DNA of 59,104 nt from a virus. The stretch is taken from positions 1 through 59,104 of IMG/VR virus record IMGVR_UViG_3300036820_000020; one strand, 5' to 3'. Positions 8,208-17,271 of this stretch are shown here, one piece after another. The notes beneath the pieces are model-generated. The model was not told where the DNA came from and did no database searches. It saw only the letters and a program-made list of their open reading frames with translations. Every line of letters begins with the position of its first letter. Position 1 is the stretch's first letter. Both the position numbers and the translations under genes were made by a program.

Positions 8208-9026
8208 ATGTGCCTGCTCATCGACGACCGGGAAGACAAAGGATTGCTCGAAGCCATCGCCTGCTTTGGCCTTCCATTGTCTATCGCTCATTTAGACTAC
8301 GGCGACCTGGCCATTCAATCATCTAACGGCTGGCTAATCGGATATGAGCGGAAGCGCCTTCCAGACCTCATCTCTTCGATGCAGGACAGGAGGTTATCCG
8401 GCCATCAGTTGAAAGGCATGTGGTCGATCTACGACAGGGTAGAACTCGTAGTAGAAGGGTTATGGCGGCCTGGTCCCAATGGAGAAATCGAGGTAGCCGG
8501 CAGAAATGGCTGGCAGACTCTGTATCACCGCGGCTCCGGCGTCTCCTTTAGACAGGTGGACTCTTACCTTTACTCTCAGTATGAACGCGGCGGTGTACCC
8601 TTCTGGAGAACTGGATCGGCGATTGAAACGGCTCATCTCTACGCTTCCAGATATCACTGGTGGCAAAAAGACTACGATCTTCACAAGAGCCATGACACGA
8701 TTTATACCAATAACCCTTCACAGCAAAGAAGAGGCACGGTGACAGTTTTCAACGGGCAGCCTAACGCTGTTACAGTCATGGCCGCCCAGATCCCTGGTCT
8801 CGACGCGAAGTCATGGTCTGTAGGAGAGTATTTCGAGTCTCCGTTTGAAATGGTCACGGCTGGGGTGTCGGATTGGCGGATGGTGCCTTGGACCGACAGG
8901 AAAGGGAATGTCAAACATTTTGGAAAAGAAATGGCCACGCAAATCGTCGAATGGCTGAGAGGAGAAAACAATGCAAACACAAACGGTAAAGATAAAAACG
9001 GCAAAAACGGCAACGGTAATTTATGA
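8208..9026 (+). CDS. ERCC4-domain (XPF/Mus81-type) nuclease
   Basis: 272 aa. The ERCC4 nuclease signature is intact: LLIDDRED at 3-10, GD at 32-33, the ERK triad at 47-49 with D53, and SSMQDRRLSGHQ at 56-67. These residues form the metal-dependent active site cutting branched or flap DNA. Residues 185-215 (AVTVMAAQIPGLDAKSWS) look like a helix-hairpin-helix. The C-terminus ends in an Asn/Lys/Gly-rich tail. The gene overlaps the following small gene by 56 bases. It probably processes recombination or replication intermediates alongside the Sak4-like and polymerase genes. Confidence 0.85.
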   Translation: MCLLIDDREDKGLLEAIACFGLPLSIAHLDYGDLAIQSSNGWLIGYERKRLPDLISSMQDRRLSGHQLKGMWSIYDRVELVVEGLWRPGPNGEIEVAGRNGWQTLYHRGSGVSFRQVDSYLYSQYERGGVPFWRTGSAIETAHLYASRYHWWQKDYDLHKSHDTIYTNNPSQQRRGTVTVFNGQPNAVTVMAAQIPGLDAKSWSVGEYFESPFEMVTAGVSDWRMVPWTDRKGNVKHFGKEMATQIVEWLRGENNANTNGKDKNGKNGNGNL

Positions 9027-9198
9027 AGCTGAATTGATAGACATTGAGCGCCAGATATTGAAACGATACAGAGATATAAAAGACGAAGACGACGAAGACG
9101 ACGAAGACAACAAAGACAACGAATACGACTATGTGTTTTTATCTGACATGCTGCGTCTGGTAGAGATTATCCGAGATCACAGTATTGCCCTTGCCTGA
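8971..9198 (+). CDS. Small acidic protein with Asp/Glu repeat
   Basis: 75 aa. A strong ribosome-binding site GAGAGGAG lies 6-10 bases before the ATG inside the end of the ERCC4 gene. The central segment is an Asp/Glu/Lys run from GACGAAGAC repeats, between a beta-like N-terminus and an amphipathic helix at the C-terminus. It overlaps the TTG start of the polymerase gene. No family recognised. Confidence 0.65.
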   Translation: MQTQTVKIKTAKTATVIYEAELIDIERQILKRYRDIKDEDDEDDEDNKDNEYDYVFLSDMLRLVEIIRDHSIALA

Positions 9199-12076
9199 TA
9201 TCTATACCTACTTCCGCGATCCCTGTCCGAGTTGTCCAAGGAAATCGAGAGCTATTGGAGGAGACGGTCCGCAACCAGCTCGTATCTTAGCGATTATGGA
9301 GCGTCCCGGCCAGGACGAATCCAGGCACGGCAGAGTCGCCTGCGGCAAGGCCGGCCAGGAACTAGATGACTTGTATCTTCCCCTGGCTGGTCTGGACCGG
9401 TCCGAGATCCGGGTTTGCAACACTGTCCTGTGCGGCGAGCCGAATAATAAGAAACCGACTGGCAAGGAAATAGCCGGATGCGCCCCGTTCCATATCCCGC
9501 GGGAAATTGAACGGACGAATCCGGAAGTCATATTGCTTCTGGGAGCGTCCGCCTGCTCTCTTGTAACGAACGGCAAAGGGATCGATTTAGAAGCGGCGCA
9601 CGGGATACCCCAACCTACTAGCAAAGTTGGGGATCTGTTTGGCTGGCAAGGCGTGGTTGTACCTATGTTTCACCCCGCTCAAGGGTTGCATGAAGGCCGG
9701 TGGATGCAGACGGCCATGGAAGATTGGCGGAGACTAGGTGAGTTCTTTCAATTTGGAGACGACGGCGATCCGGAGATAGAACCGTATGACTATTCACTTG
9801 CTGAAGCCGTGGATATTGCGGGTGACATTGGAGCGTCAAGCAGAATCAGTATCGACACTGAAAGTCACGACGGTAAGCCTTGGTCTATACAATACAATCA
9901 AGCGTCTGGAATGGGCCGTATCGTTCTCGTTAAAGAAGCCGAAGCGCTATACCACTTACAGCGATTGGTGCGAGAAGCGGAGGAAGTGATCTTTCATAAC
10001 GCCTCGTACGACCTCGAAGTCCTACGAAAACTCGATATCCACGTTCGTTGTTACCGTGACACGATGCAAGAGGCTTTTCACTTAGGAAACCTGCCGCAAG
10101 GTCTCAAGCCGCTGGTCTACAGGCTCTTTCGTCACACCATGACTTCGTACAAAGAGACAGTCTGGCCGGCGTCTATCCTAAATCTACAGGAATGGATGTT
10201 CGAAGCGGTCCAGATAGCCGAATCCGACCTGTCGTTTAAAGAGCAGAAGAAGAAAAGCGTCAAGGTTCATAAAGGAGAATTGGAATCTCTTCTGACCAGG
10301 CTGTTGAGACTGGCGCGGCCACATTCGGATTACGATCCGTGGGATAGACTGGACGCTTTCTGGAAAGACCCTTTGAACTCCTGGATGGTATCGCATATGG
10401 AGAACCGGATAGGTAAATACCCTGTCTTAGGTATCGCCAATTGCAAGATGAAAGACGCGATCCGGTATGCTGTCGGAGATGCCGACTGGACAGGCAGAGC
10501 GGCTGTGGAACTGGCACGGCGGCGGCAGACTGCATTTCAGATTTACGATACAGACCGGGACAACCAGGACAACCGGGACAACCGGGACGGCCAAGACGTC
10601 CAGGACACGTTAAATCAATTGAAGCTGTTCGGAGGCGTCACACTTCCAGGCAAGCCCGACCTGGATAACATCCGGCGTCTGGACGCGATGATCATTCCAC
10701 AGTTAAATAGAATGTCTCGGATAGGAATAGGAATAGACGTTCCTTACCTCCAGGATCTCTCCAGCCAATTCGAAAAGGAAATGAAAGACCTGGAGTCTCA
10801 GATCTCTTCTTATATCCCCGCCTGGGCGCTCAATCAATTCTCTTCTCAGGCCGCCGTGATCGAGGAAGAGGAAGGACTAGCTGCTCTGAACGCTTCGAGC
10901 GCGGTACAGATCCGGACATTACTCTTCGATCTGTTGAAAGTCGGGCGCGACCAGAAGCTCAAATCAACTTCCACAGGCAAAGTGTCTACCGGACGAAAGA
11001 ATTTAGACAAGGTGAGAGACGATCACCCGGTCGTCCCACTGATTCTACAGTATCGGGAAAGACAGAAGCTGAAGGAATCGTTTTGTGACTCTTTGCCTGT
11101 ACTGGCAAAGCTTCACCCTGTCTCTAGTTGTTGTCCGATATGCGAACTTCCTCATCGTGTAGCGACTACACGGCTGCACACGGAATTCACGACCACCAGG
11201 GCTATCACTGGCAGGCTGTCCAGCCGCCGTCCCAACCTCCAGCAAATTCCTATCCGGTCCACTCTGGGCTCTCGTATCCGTGCCGCTTTCGTCGCGTCGC
11301 CGGGTACGAAACTGGTATCTGTAGACTTCTCTCAGATGGAAATCAGGGATCTCGCCCATCTTGCCAACGCCTGTTCTATCTTCAAAGTCTACGAGTCCGG
11401 CGGCGATATTCATGTCAACACAGCCGTCAAAGCGTTTGGCCTTAGAGACGCTTCGCAAGTCGATAAATACCGTCACCGCCTGCCCGCCAAACGAACGAAC
11501 TTCAGCATTCAGAACGGCACGACAGAGGAAGGCTTGTACGCTCAGTTGATCGGAGACTACTGGGCGGCTGGCATCACTCCCCCCGATTGGCTTAACAAGG
11601 ACTGGTGCAAGGAATTCATCGCTTCCTGGCACCAGGCCTATCCGGAAGTCCAACCCTACTTTGACACTCAGTATTACCGGGCTCGCCGGTACGGTTTCGT
11701 ATGGGGACCTTGGGGACGGGCAAGATATATACCGCAGATCCGCTCGACGCACTTCTGGAAAGTGGAAGAGGGACTGAGAGAAGCTCAGAACTTCGCTGTC
11801 ACTAATTCTAACGCGGAACAAACGAAACTGGCGATGGCGGAATGCGAGAGCGAGTTTGAGATTGTGAGAGAGAACGGCGTCTATTGCGAGGCGCTATTGT
11901 CTATTCATGACCAGGTGATAACGGAAGTAGACGAAGCATATGCTGATTTCATAGGTTCTCGAATGACTTACATCTTTGAGCATGTGATGGACGACCGGGT
12001 AACTAAGAAACGGATGTGGCGATGTCTGATCAAGGCGGACTGCGATATCCTGGACCGCTGGCACGCCAAGGAATAA
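9185..12076 (+). CDS. Uracil-DNA glycosylase (family 4-like) fused to DNA polymerase I
   Basis: 963 aa, TTG start. Residues 1-185 are a family 4 UDG domain: Fe-S ligands C14, C17, C83, C99, an ERPGQDES loop and MFHPAQG. Residues 215-440 are a DEDDy proofreading exonuclease (D224, E226, D276, Y428/D432). Residues 490-963 are an A-family polymerase with TGRLSSRRPNLQQIP, motif A VDFSQMEIR (D714), O-helix K769/F773 and motif C HDQ (D909). The canonical O-helix Tyr is Asn777 and the HDE Glu is Gln. No 5'-3' flap domain is present. A DNRDN repeat linker near 458-472 joins exo and pol. It is the likely replicative polymerase, and the UDG part may screen for uracil. Confidence 0.88.
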   Translation: MPLPDIYTYFRDPCPSCPRKSRAIGGDGPQPARILAIMERPGQDESRHGRVACGKAGQELDDLYLPLAGLDRSEIRVCNTVLCGEPNNKKPTGKEIAGCAPFHIPREIERTNPEVILLLGASACSLVTNGKGIDLEAAHGIPQPTSKVGDLFGWQGVVVPMFHPAQGLHEGRWMQTAMEDWRRLGEFFQFGDDGDPEIEPYDYSLAEAVDIAGDIGASSRISIDTESHDGKPWSIQYNQASGMGRIVLVKEAEALYHLQRLVREAEEVIFHNASYDLEVLRKLDIHVRCYRDTMQEAFHLGNLPQGLKPLVYRLFRHTMTSYKETVWPASILNLQEWMFEAVQIAESDLSFKEQKKKSVKVHKGELESLLTRLLRLARPHSDYDPWDRLDAFWKDPLNSWMVSHMENRIGKYPVLGIANCKMKDAIRYAVGDADWTGRAAVELARRRQTAFQIYDTDRDNQDNRDNRDGQDVQDTLNQLKLFGGVTLPGKPDLDNIRRLDAMIIPQLNRMSRIGIGIDVPYLQDLSSQFEKEMKDLESQISSYIPAWALNQFSSQAAVIEEEEGLAALNASSAVQIRTLLFDLLKVGRDQKLKSTSTGKVSTGRKNLDKVRDDHPVVPLILQYRERQKLKESFCDSLPVLAKLHPVSSCCPICELPHRVATTRLHTEFTTTRAITGRLSSRRPNLQQIPIRSTLGSRIRAAFVASPGTKLVSVDFSQMEIRDLAHLANACSIFKVYESGGDIHVNTAVKAFGLRDASQVDKYRHRLPAKRTNFSIQNGTTEEGLYAQLIGDYWAAGITPPDWLNKDWCKEFIASWHQAYPEVQPYFDTQYYRARRYGFVWGPWGRARYIPQIRSTHFWKVEEGLREAQNFAVTNSNAEQTKLAMAECESEFEIVRENGVYCEALLSIHDQVITEVDEAYADFIGSRMTYIFEHVMDDRVTKKRMWRCLIKADCDILDRWHAKE
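11158..11170. promoter_or_regulatory. Dispersed palindrome TGTAG-CGA-CTACA (site 2)
   Basis: Within the polymerase gene, encoding V-A-T-T next to a Cys-rich insertion (CCPIC, residues 649-653). Flanked by G and C, so the inverted repeat extends to 6+6 (GTGTAG...CTACAC). Confidence 0.6.
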
Positions 12077-12089
12077 AAAGGAAAATACA

Positions 12090-12494
12090 ATGGCTGATAC
12101 GAATACGAATACGAATAACGAAGAGAAGAGACCGCGGTTCACATCCGCGTCGAATTCTAAACTGCCGCTGGCTAGTAAAATACCAGACCGGGATATCTTC
12201 AACCGCGCCGTTATCTTACTGAAACGAAACACGGAGCTCAAAGCAAAGATCTCAGAAGCCGAAGAGGAACTGGGATCAAACAAAGAAGAACTGTCCGCCG
12301 TCTGCGAAGCTTTCAATCTGAAAGGGATCAAGTATGGACTCGACGGCTTCAGCTATGAAGGCTATATCACCCGCCAGACATTATCAAAAGAGCGGCTGCT
12401 GGCGCTGGGAGTGCCGGCGGAGACGATTGCGGAGGCGTATGTCGAAGGGCATCCGTTCCTCTCGACTAAAGTATTGAGATTCGATATGGAATAG
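12090..12494 (+). CDS. Hypothetical protein with coiled coil
   Basis: 134 aa preceded by AAAAGGAAAA, a good ribosome-binding site. The N-terminus has an (ACGAAT)n-encoded Asn-Thr repeat. Residues 40-75 (LLKRNTELKAKISEAEEELGSNKEELSAV) predict a coiled coil, and the C-terminal part is a small domain with G-Y-I-T-R-Q-T-L-S-K-E-R-L-L-A-L-G-V-P. It is the last gene of the early + strand operon, immediately before the convergence array. Function unknown. Confidence 0.7.
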   Translation: MADTNTNTNNEEKRPRFTSASNSKLPLASKIPDRDIFNRAVILLKRNTELKAKISEAEEELGSNKEELSAVCEAFNLKGIKYGLDGFSYEGYITRQTLSKERLLALGVPAETIAEAYVEGHPFLSTKVLRFDME

Positions 12495-12510
12495 CCATCT
12501 GTAGCCGTAA

Positions 12511-12630
12511 CCGCCGCCAGCCGCCGCCAGCCGCCGCCAGCCGCCGCCAGCCGCCGCCAGCCGCCGCCAGCCGCCGCCAGCCGCCGCCAGCCGCCGCCAG
12601 CCGCCGCCAGCCGCCGCCAGCCGCCGCCGA
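12511..12630. repeat. 10-bp tandem array CCGCCGCCAG x12 between convergent genes
   Basis: Twelve head-to-tail copies, the last ending in GA, lie in the gap between the last early (+) gene and the last late (-) gene. The complementary strand reads CTGGCGGCGG repeatedly, giving dense GG runs capable of stacked two-quartet G-quadruplexes. No U-tract hairpin terminator is seen here, so this array may itself hinder transcription from either side or mark a replication pause. Confidence 0.9.
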
Positions 12631-12813
12631 TTACCGTCCTATGGATTTATCGAGCTTGTCCCGAAGCCGTTTGATCTCTTCACTCTGCTCCCGGACCCGC
12701 TGATCCAGAATACCGGCTGCAAACGCTAACCTCGCCACAAATAAAACTAAGGCAAGCAGGATACTGCTGTTGACAGCAAGAACAACTGTGATATCGGTGT
12801 TCACATTACTCAC
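12631..12813 (-). CDS. Small membrane protein (TM plus coiled coil), candidate holin/spanin-like
   Basis: 60 aa from a GTG start. A single transmembrane segment spans about residues 8-30 (TVVLAVNSSILLALVLFVARLAF), followed by an amphipathic, heptad-like charged helix (REQSEEIKRLRDKLDKSIGR). It is the distal gene of the late operon, where phages often place lysis genes, which makes a holin or inner-membrane spanin conceivable. There is no signal anchor or lipobox to decide, and no ribosome-binding site of note. Confidence 0.55.
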   Translation of the reverse strand: MSNVNTDITVVLAVNSSILLALVLFVARLAFAAGILDQRVREQSEEIKRLRDKLDKSIGR

Positions 12814-12830
12814 GTGACTATTTGTCTGGT

Positions 12831-14279
12831 CTATTTGTCACTGGAGGTCTGGTCTGGTTCACTCATGCCTTCCAGCGCGCGCTCGCCAATTCCAGCGGTT
12901 TTTCCCAGTATAGGCTTCGATACATTGCCGGCATTACGGATAAGCCAGTTGCCCAGCCGTAAGCTCTTCTGCGCTCGCGTCAATGCAACCAGCCCCAGGT
13001 CCGCCGCGTTGCCCGTCATGGCAGCCGGAAGCATAGCGGCTATATCGGCCAGGCTGAATACACGATTTCGATCTTCTATCGGTATCCTGGCTATCATGGC
13101 ATGTTTGACCGGTATCAACTCCTGCATTTGTTTGTTAAGCGCCCGCACTTCCGGTCCCTGCGGTCCGATCGCCTGTTCGATACCGTTTTTCAATCCCAGA
13201 TACGCTTTGTTGGCCGCGGCTTCAGCAGCCGCGCCTTCACGATCCGGTCTTCCATACGCCCATGATCCCAACATGCCCAGATATTCCTTGGCGTTTTCAG
13301 CGACTCTGATATCTACCTTTGCGCCCCACGTACGGCGCAGCCCAGGGAGGCCGCGGAGAGAATACTGAAGAATATCGTATTTAAGCGCGTAGAATGCTCC
13401 CATAATTTTACTGCCTTCACCCGCGTACTTCAATTGTGTTACTTCCTGCCGGATCTCATTTCCGACATTGAGTAATACCTGGTTCAGATTGATAGTAGCG
13501 CTGCCGGGAGCGATCAAGGCGTTACGCGCGGTACGCAGTTCCGCCAGTTTTCCTTCCACCTGCTTAAGCGACTGGTCGAGATTGCCTTTCAACTTGAATT
13601 TGTCTAAGGTAGACCAACTGAACCCGTCTTTTACGTCGGTCGCTCGCGGCCGGATTGTAGACGCCTGAATCTTCCGGCCTACCAGTCCCAGGCCTTTTGT
13701 AATTACTGGTGTAATGATATTGATCGCGCCTGTAGTGGCGGCGGAACGAAGGCCCGAGCCGATATCGCCGGTCTGCGCGGTTGTGACACCGCCGACTTTG
13801 AAAGCGTCGGCGGCGGTCCGCGCGATTCTGGCTAATTTGGGACCTGCCGTTGCGGTGAGCGCCGCCGCGGCTTTCTCTTCTCCTGTTGGAAGAAAGAATT
13901 CTCCGGTTTGTTCCAATCCGAATCCAATATTTCCAGGCAACGTGGAAGGCGGTGTAATCAGCTTTTGTACGTTTGGCTGGTTTATGATACGTTTGGCTCC
14001 TGTAGCCCGCCGGATAATGTCGCCGCCGTGATATAAAGTTGACAGGGAGCCTGCAATTGCACCTTCCCCGAGTTCCAATCCGGTTTGACCAAACTCTGCA
14101 ATTCCCTTATACAATTTCTGGCCAAGTGTAGGTGGAGGCGATGAAGGTGATGGCTGCGATGTCTTCAGATACGATTTCACCGCTGATATGATCTGATCCT
14201 GTGTAGCCCCATCCGGAATATCCGCGGTAATAGTCCGCCGTTTACCGTCTATCTCGGCTTCGATTGTGCGTTGTGCCAT
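12831..14279 (-). CDS. Virion protein, candidate internal/ejection protein
   Basis: 482 aa. The N-terminus (AEIDGKRRTITADIPDGATQDQIISAVKSYL) resembles a short beta/alpha module seen at the start of phage virion proteins. The remainder is Ala/Gly-rich helical sequence with moderately hydrophobic stretches around 135-190. Its position at the end of the late operon behind another Gln/Gly-rich protein, and the lack of a tape-measure gene, suggest an internal virion protein used in DNA ejection, as in podoviruses. No enzymatic motif is visible. Confidence 0.6.
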   Translation of the reverse strand: MAQRTIEAEIDGKRRTITADIPDGATQDQIISAVKSYLKTSQPSPSSPPPTLGQKLYKGIAEFGQTGLELGEGAIAGSLSTLYHGGDIIRRATGAKRIINQPNVQKLITPPSTLPGNIGFGLEQTGEFFLPTGEEKAAAALTATAGPKLARIARTAADAFKVGGVTTAQTGDIGSGLRSAATTGAINIITPVITKGLGLVGRKIQASTIRPRATDVKDGFSWSTLDKFKLKGNLDQSLKQVEGKLAELRTARNALIAPGSATINLNQVLLNVGNEIRQEVTQLKYAGEGSKIMGAFYALKYDILQYSLRGLPGLRRTWGAKVDIRVAENAKEYLGMLGSWAYGRPDREGAAAEAAANKAYLGLKNGIEQAIGPQGPEVRALNKQMQELIPVKHAMIARIPIEDRNRVFSLADIAAMLPAAMTGNAADLGLVALTRAQKSLRLGNWLIRNAGNVSKPILGKTAGIGERALEGMSEPDQTSSDK

Positions 14280-14280
14280 G

Positions 14281-16266
14281 TCACTTCACACTGATGATCC
14301 TGATTTGCGGTTCGGCGGGTCCTTGTCCTTGTCTTCCCGCTATCGGCGTAACCGGCGTAACCGGAATCTCCTGGTACTGATTTCCATAAAGCTCAGGTAC
14401 TAGCGGCTGCGAAATATTCTTTAACAAATCCCGCGCTTCGTCCCGTCTCCCGCCTACTGTCTGCTGCGCTTCCGTCCGGATCTGATCTATTGTCGCCTGT
14501 GCATTTTTTTTGGTCAGTCCATTTGATATCAACAGACTGGCGTCTCTCAAAGCTTCCGGAGATGTTCCCGCCCGTGAAAGTGTGGCGCCGCCGATGATAC
14601 GAGCGTACCCGTTACGCACCGCCGCCAGAGCAAGTCCGTACTGCGTAGCCGTATCGGACAATCCTTTCACGTCAAAATTGGTTGCACCAGAAAAAAGCCA
14701 TTTGTTCAACACCTTTACTTCCGAGTCGGGAAGCCGGTCGCGCAATCCGGTCAATACCCTGCCATAGCGGTCTAGATCGTTTGAGAACGCCTGATAACCG
14801 GCGAGCTGTGTGTTTACCAGGTCGTACGCCTGCCGATCCGCTTTCCGCCGTTCGCCGCGCGCGTTCAGTTCTTCTACGGGTAGACCGGTGATCTCACTTA
14901 TTGTGTTTATGCCATCATTGGCTTGAAATCGCAGGATATTGCCGCCGATACCCGCGGTGACCACGCCAGCCATTACATTGATCGCTGTCTGTACCGATTG
15001 CTTTTGCTTCGGATTGAGCCTATCGATAGGCCGCTGGCCCGCGACAGCCGGAGCAACCGGTCCGCCTTGGCCGGGAATGCCCATCAACTCTACAACATTG
15101 CGTTCCGCGCGGGACTGCATCCCGAGTTTTTCATTTTTGATAAAAGCCTGTGCCGCTTCTACCTCCGCCGGACTGTGTTTGCTTGGATTGTCCGCGATCT
15201 CATGCGCCTCTCTAGATTGTTCGAGAGTGCCTTTCTCGCCGCTCGGAGCGGCTGGTTCTTTAGGCTTGTAACCTTTGGACAGGAGATCCAAGCCGGAGAC
15301 TTCCGCGCCAGTCAGCGTATCATAAAGTTTGCGCGTGCCTGGACTTCGATAAAGCGATATGGATTCACCGTTAGGCGCGGTGAATTCCACTTTCTCCGTA
15401 GATCCGGACTGTGGTGGTTGTTCTTTAGCTATTTGCGCGTCTACGGCATTGATAAGATCCTGTCCTGTCTTACCTTCCTTTTTGAAATGTTCCGTCCAAT
15501 AATCCTCAGTATCCTGGCGCTTCAGATTTTCAGCGGCGCGCGCCTGCTTGGCTTCCAGTTCAAGTCTGGCTGTTTGCTGTTGTACCGCGGCTCGCGTTTC
15601 CATTTCGGATTTAAAAGCAGCCTGTTTTTGCGCGCGCTCGTCTTGTTCCGCCTGATTGAGAAACATGCCCGCGCGTTGCGGTCCGGAAGGACCTTGGACA
15701 CGCTGTGGACCGAGAACTCTTCCGGCCTCGCCAGGAATGTTTGAAGGCAGCTCGCCAGCCGTGCCGGGCTCGCCTGGCCTCGGCTGTTGTCCGGCAGATT
15801 GTAAAGCCTGCTGGATCGCCTGTCCCTGCTGCTGCTCTTTGCCGCTTGGACGATTGGCCCCGATCCCGGCTACGCTTTCCGCCTGCCTGCCCGCGCCAGA
15901 CAACGCGCTCAGGATACCGTGCGACAGCCATTGCAGATCGTCTTTGCCGCTTTTGCCTTTACCGCCGCCGCCACTGCCACTGCCGCCGCTTTTACCCGTC
16001 CCAGTCAATCCAGGTGTCCCTGCAAGTGTCCCTGCAATCCCGGCGCTTTTGCCGCTTTGACCCTGGCCGCCCTGTCCAATCAAAACCCCCATCCCTACTT
16101 GTAAAGCCATCTGCTGCGCGGTATTCCGGACTTCAGGCGCCGCGTCCTGATTTTTGGCCAGACCGCTCAGGCCTGTGATGAGAGCGGTTTGTCTGTCCTG
16201 TTCCGCCTGGGATTTCTGGCGTTCGTAATTCATCTTCATCCCAAGCAGAGTAGTAAGCAGCCCCAT
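14281..16266 (-). CDS. Large Gln/Gly-rich virion protein, candidate internal virion protein
   Basis: 661 aa starting MGLLTTLLGMKMNYERQKSQ, a membrane-proximal-looking amphipathic helix also echoed by the MGLLTDVATAG start at 16565. Residues 55-130 are Gly/Ser/Lys-rich, residues 200-300 are a long Gln/Glu/Lys helix, and the C-terminal half is helical with a compact region near 430-620. One base separates it from the downstream gene. I infer an ejection or internal-core protein; no family-specific motif was identified. Confidence 0.6.
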   Translation of the reverse strand: MGLLTTLLGMKMNYERQKSQAEQDRQTALITGLSGLAKNQDAAPEVRNTAQQMALQVGMGVLIGQGGQGQSGKSAGIAGTLAGTPGLTGTGKSGGSGSGGGGKGKSGKDDLQWLSHGILSALSGAGRQAESVAGIGANRPSGKEQQQGQAIQQALQSAGQQPRPGEPGTAGELPSNIPGEAGRVLGPQRVQGPSGPQRAGMFLNQAEQDERAQKQAAFKSEMETRAAVQQQTARLELEAKQARAAENLKRQDTEDYWTEHFKKEGKTGQDLINAVDAQIAKEQPPQSGSTEKVEFTAPNGESISLYRSPGTRKLYDTLTGAEVSGLDLLSKGYKPKEPAAPSGEKGTLEQSREAHEIADNPSKHSPAEVEAAQAFIKNEKLGMQSRAERNVVELMGIPGQGGPVAPAVAGQRPIDRLNPKQKQSVQTAINVMAGVVTAGIGGNILRFQANDGINTISEITGLPVEELNARGERRKADRQAYDLVNTQLAGYQAFSNDLDRYGRVLTGLRDRLPDSEVKVLNKWLFSGATNFDVKGLSDTATQYGLALAAVRNGYARIIGGATLSRAGTSPEALRDASLLISNGLTKKNAQATIDQIRTEAQQTVGGRRDEARDLLKNISQPLVPELYGNQYQEIPVTPVTPIAGRQGQGPAEPQIRIISVK

Positions 16267-16307
16267 AGAAATCCCTCAGATTAAACTATTAATTAAACTA
16301 TTAATTG

Positions 16308-16565
16308 TTACCTGCGTTTTCCCCTCATACTCATCCCGCGCTGCTGGCCGCGAGTCAACACACGCTCTCCCTTGTGAACACGGGCCAATCCGGTTTTTCT
16401 TACCTTGCCGCCGTGCTTGTACTGCGGGATATCGTCCGGATTCGTTCCTGCCGGTTGTTCCGGCTTTTTCTTCTTTCGTCTGCCGCCGTCTCCCTTGCCG
16501 CCGTCTCCCCCGCCGCGGCTCGCGTACTGGATACCGGCTGTGGCTACGTCTGTCAATAATCCCAT
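16308..16565 (-). CDS. Small basic virion-associated protein
   Basis: 85 aa, strongly basic. After a short hydrophobic start (MGLLTDVATAGIQYA) it has a Gly/Lys-rich linker and the segment HGGKVRKTGLARVHKGERVLTRGQ, a pattern (tG.a.vHkGErVl) that recurs in phage structural proteins. It lies between two putative internal virion genes. Function beyond virion association is unknown. Confidence 0.6.
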   Translation of the reverse strand: MGLLTDVATAGIQYASRGGGDGGKGDGGRRKKKKPEQPAGTNPDDIPQYKHGGKVRKTGLARVHKGERVLTRGQQRGMSMRGKRR

Positions 16566-16590
16566 TTCGAAACCGCCTTTGCTCTTGCTT

Positions 16591-17217
16591 TTATAAGAGC
16601 GCGCTCAACAACTGCTCCATCTGCGGATAATTCAATCCCTGTTTGCCTAAAGCTATATTCGCCGCTTCCTGTTCAAGGCCTGTTCCAACCTGTTCCTGGC
16701 CGAGACCCACGCCGGCCTCTCCCAGTCCAACACCCGCGAGCTGCGTAGAGAGATTACCGAGTTGACTGGCAGCCTGCGACTGCAAACCCGCTTCGACATT
16801 CCCTACGGCTGTCGCCTGCTGGAACGGAGCTTCGGCTAAAGCACTTGCCTTTCCGCCGCCTCTTGGCTGCTGCGAGATCAAATTCCTTACAGCGTCGAAC
16901 TGTTGCGAAATTTGGTCGATCTCAGGCTGCGCGGCCTGAGTCAGACTGGCCTGGTTGCCTTGCGTTAATTGCGTCAGGTAATTGAGAGCGGGCGCCGCGG
17001 CGGTAACGCCGGACTGAGTTTGCGCGAGGCCGCCGGTAGTAGTTCCGAGGCCGGCTCCTAAAATCCCCTGTCCCTGCCCGCCTGTCAGACCAAGCAGACC
17101 GTAGATCGACTGGTCTAATCCGGTCGCGCTGCCGCCAGGGGCGCTGGCGGTAGCGGTACTGAAAGTCGATCCGGCTGGATTCGACAGGCTGGATAACGGA
17201 TTAGGAAGCGTGCTCAC
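16591..17217 (-). CDS. Gln/Ala/Gly-rich virion protein
   Basis: 208 aa from a GTG start preceded by several AAGGAAGA copies (tandem ribosome-binding sites at 17220-17270). Composition is helical, Gln-, Ala- and Gly-rich with almost no charged residues in the middle, typical of podovirus internal-core or tail proteins. It lies next to other candidate ejection proteins. No recognised family. Confidence 0.6.
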   Translation of the reverse strand: MSTLPNPLSSLSNPAGSTFSTATASAPGGSATGLDQSIYGLLGLTGGQGQGILGAGLGTTTGGLAQTQSGVTAAAPALNYLTQLTQGNQASLTQAAQPEIDQISQQFDAVRNLISQQPRGGGKASALAEAPFQQATAVGNVEAGLQSQAASQLGNLSTQLAGVGLGEAGVGLGQEQVGTGLEQEAANIALGKQGLNYPQMEQLLSALL

Positions 17218-17271
17218 ATTCTCTTCCTTAAGATCTTCCTTAAGATCTTCCTTCGGCTCTTCCTTTTACTC
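17218..17271 (-). repeat. Tandem ribosome-binding-site repeats
   Basis: On the coding strand the spacer reads as repeated GAAGATCTTAAG units, each carrying an AAGGAAG Shine-Dalgarno core, ahead of the GTG at 17217. Confidence 0.65.

Noticed and set aside
12511-12630. CRISPR array
   Set aside because: The unit is 10 bp with no spacers.
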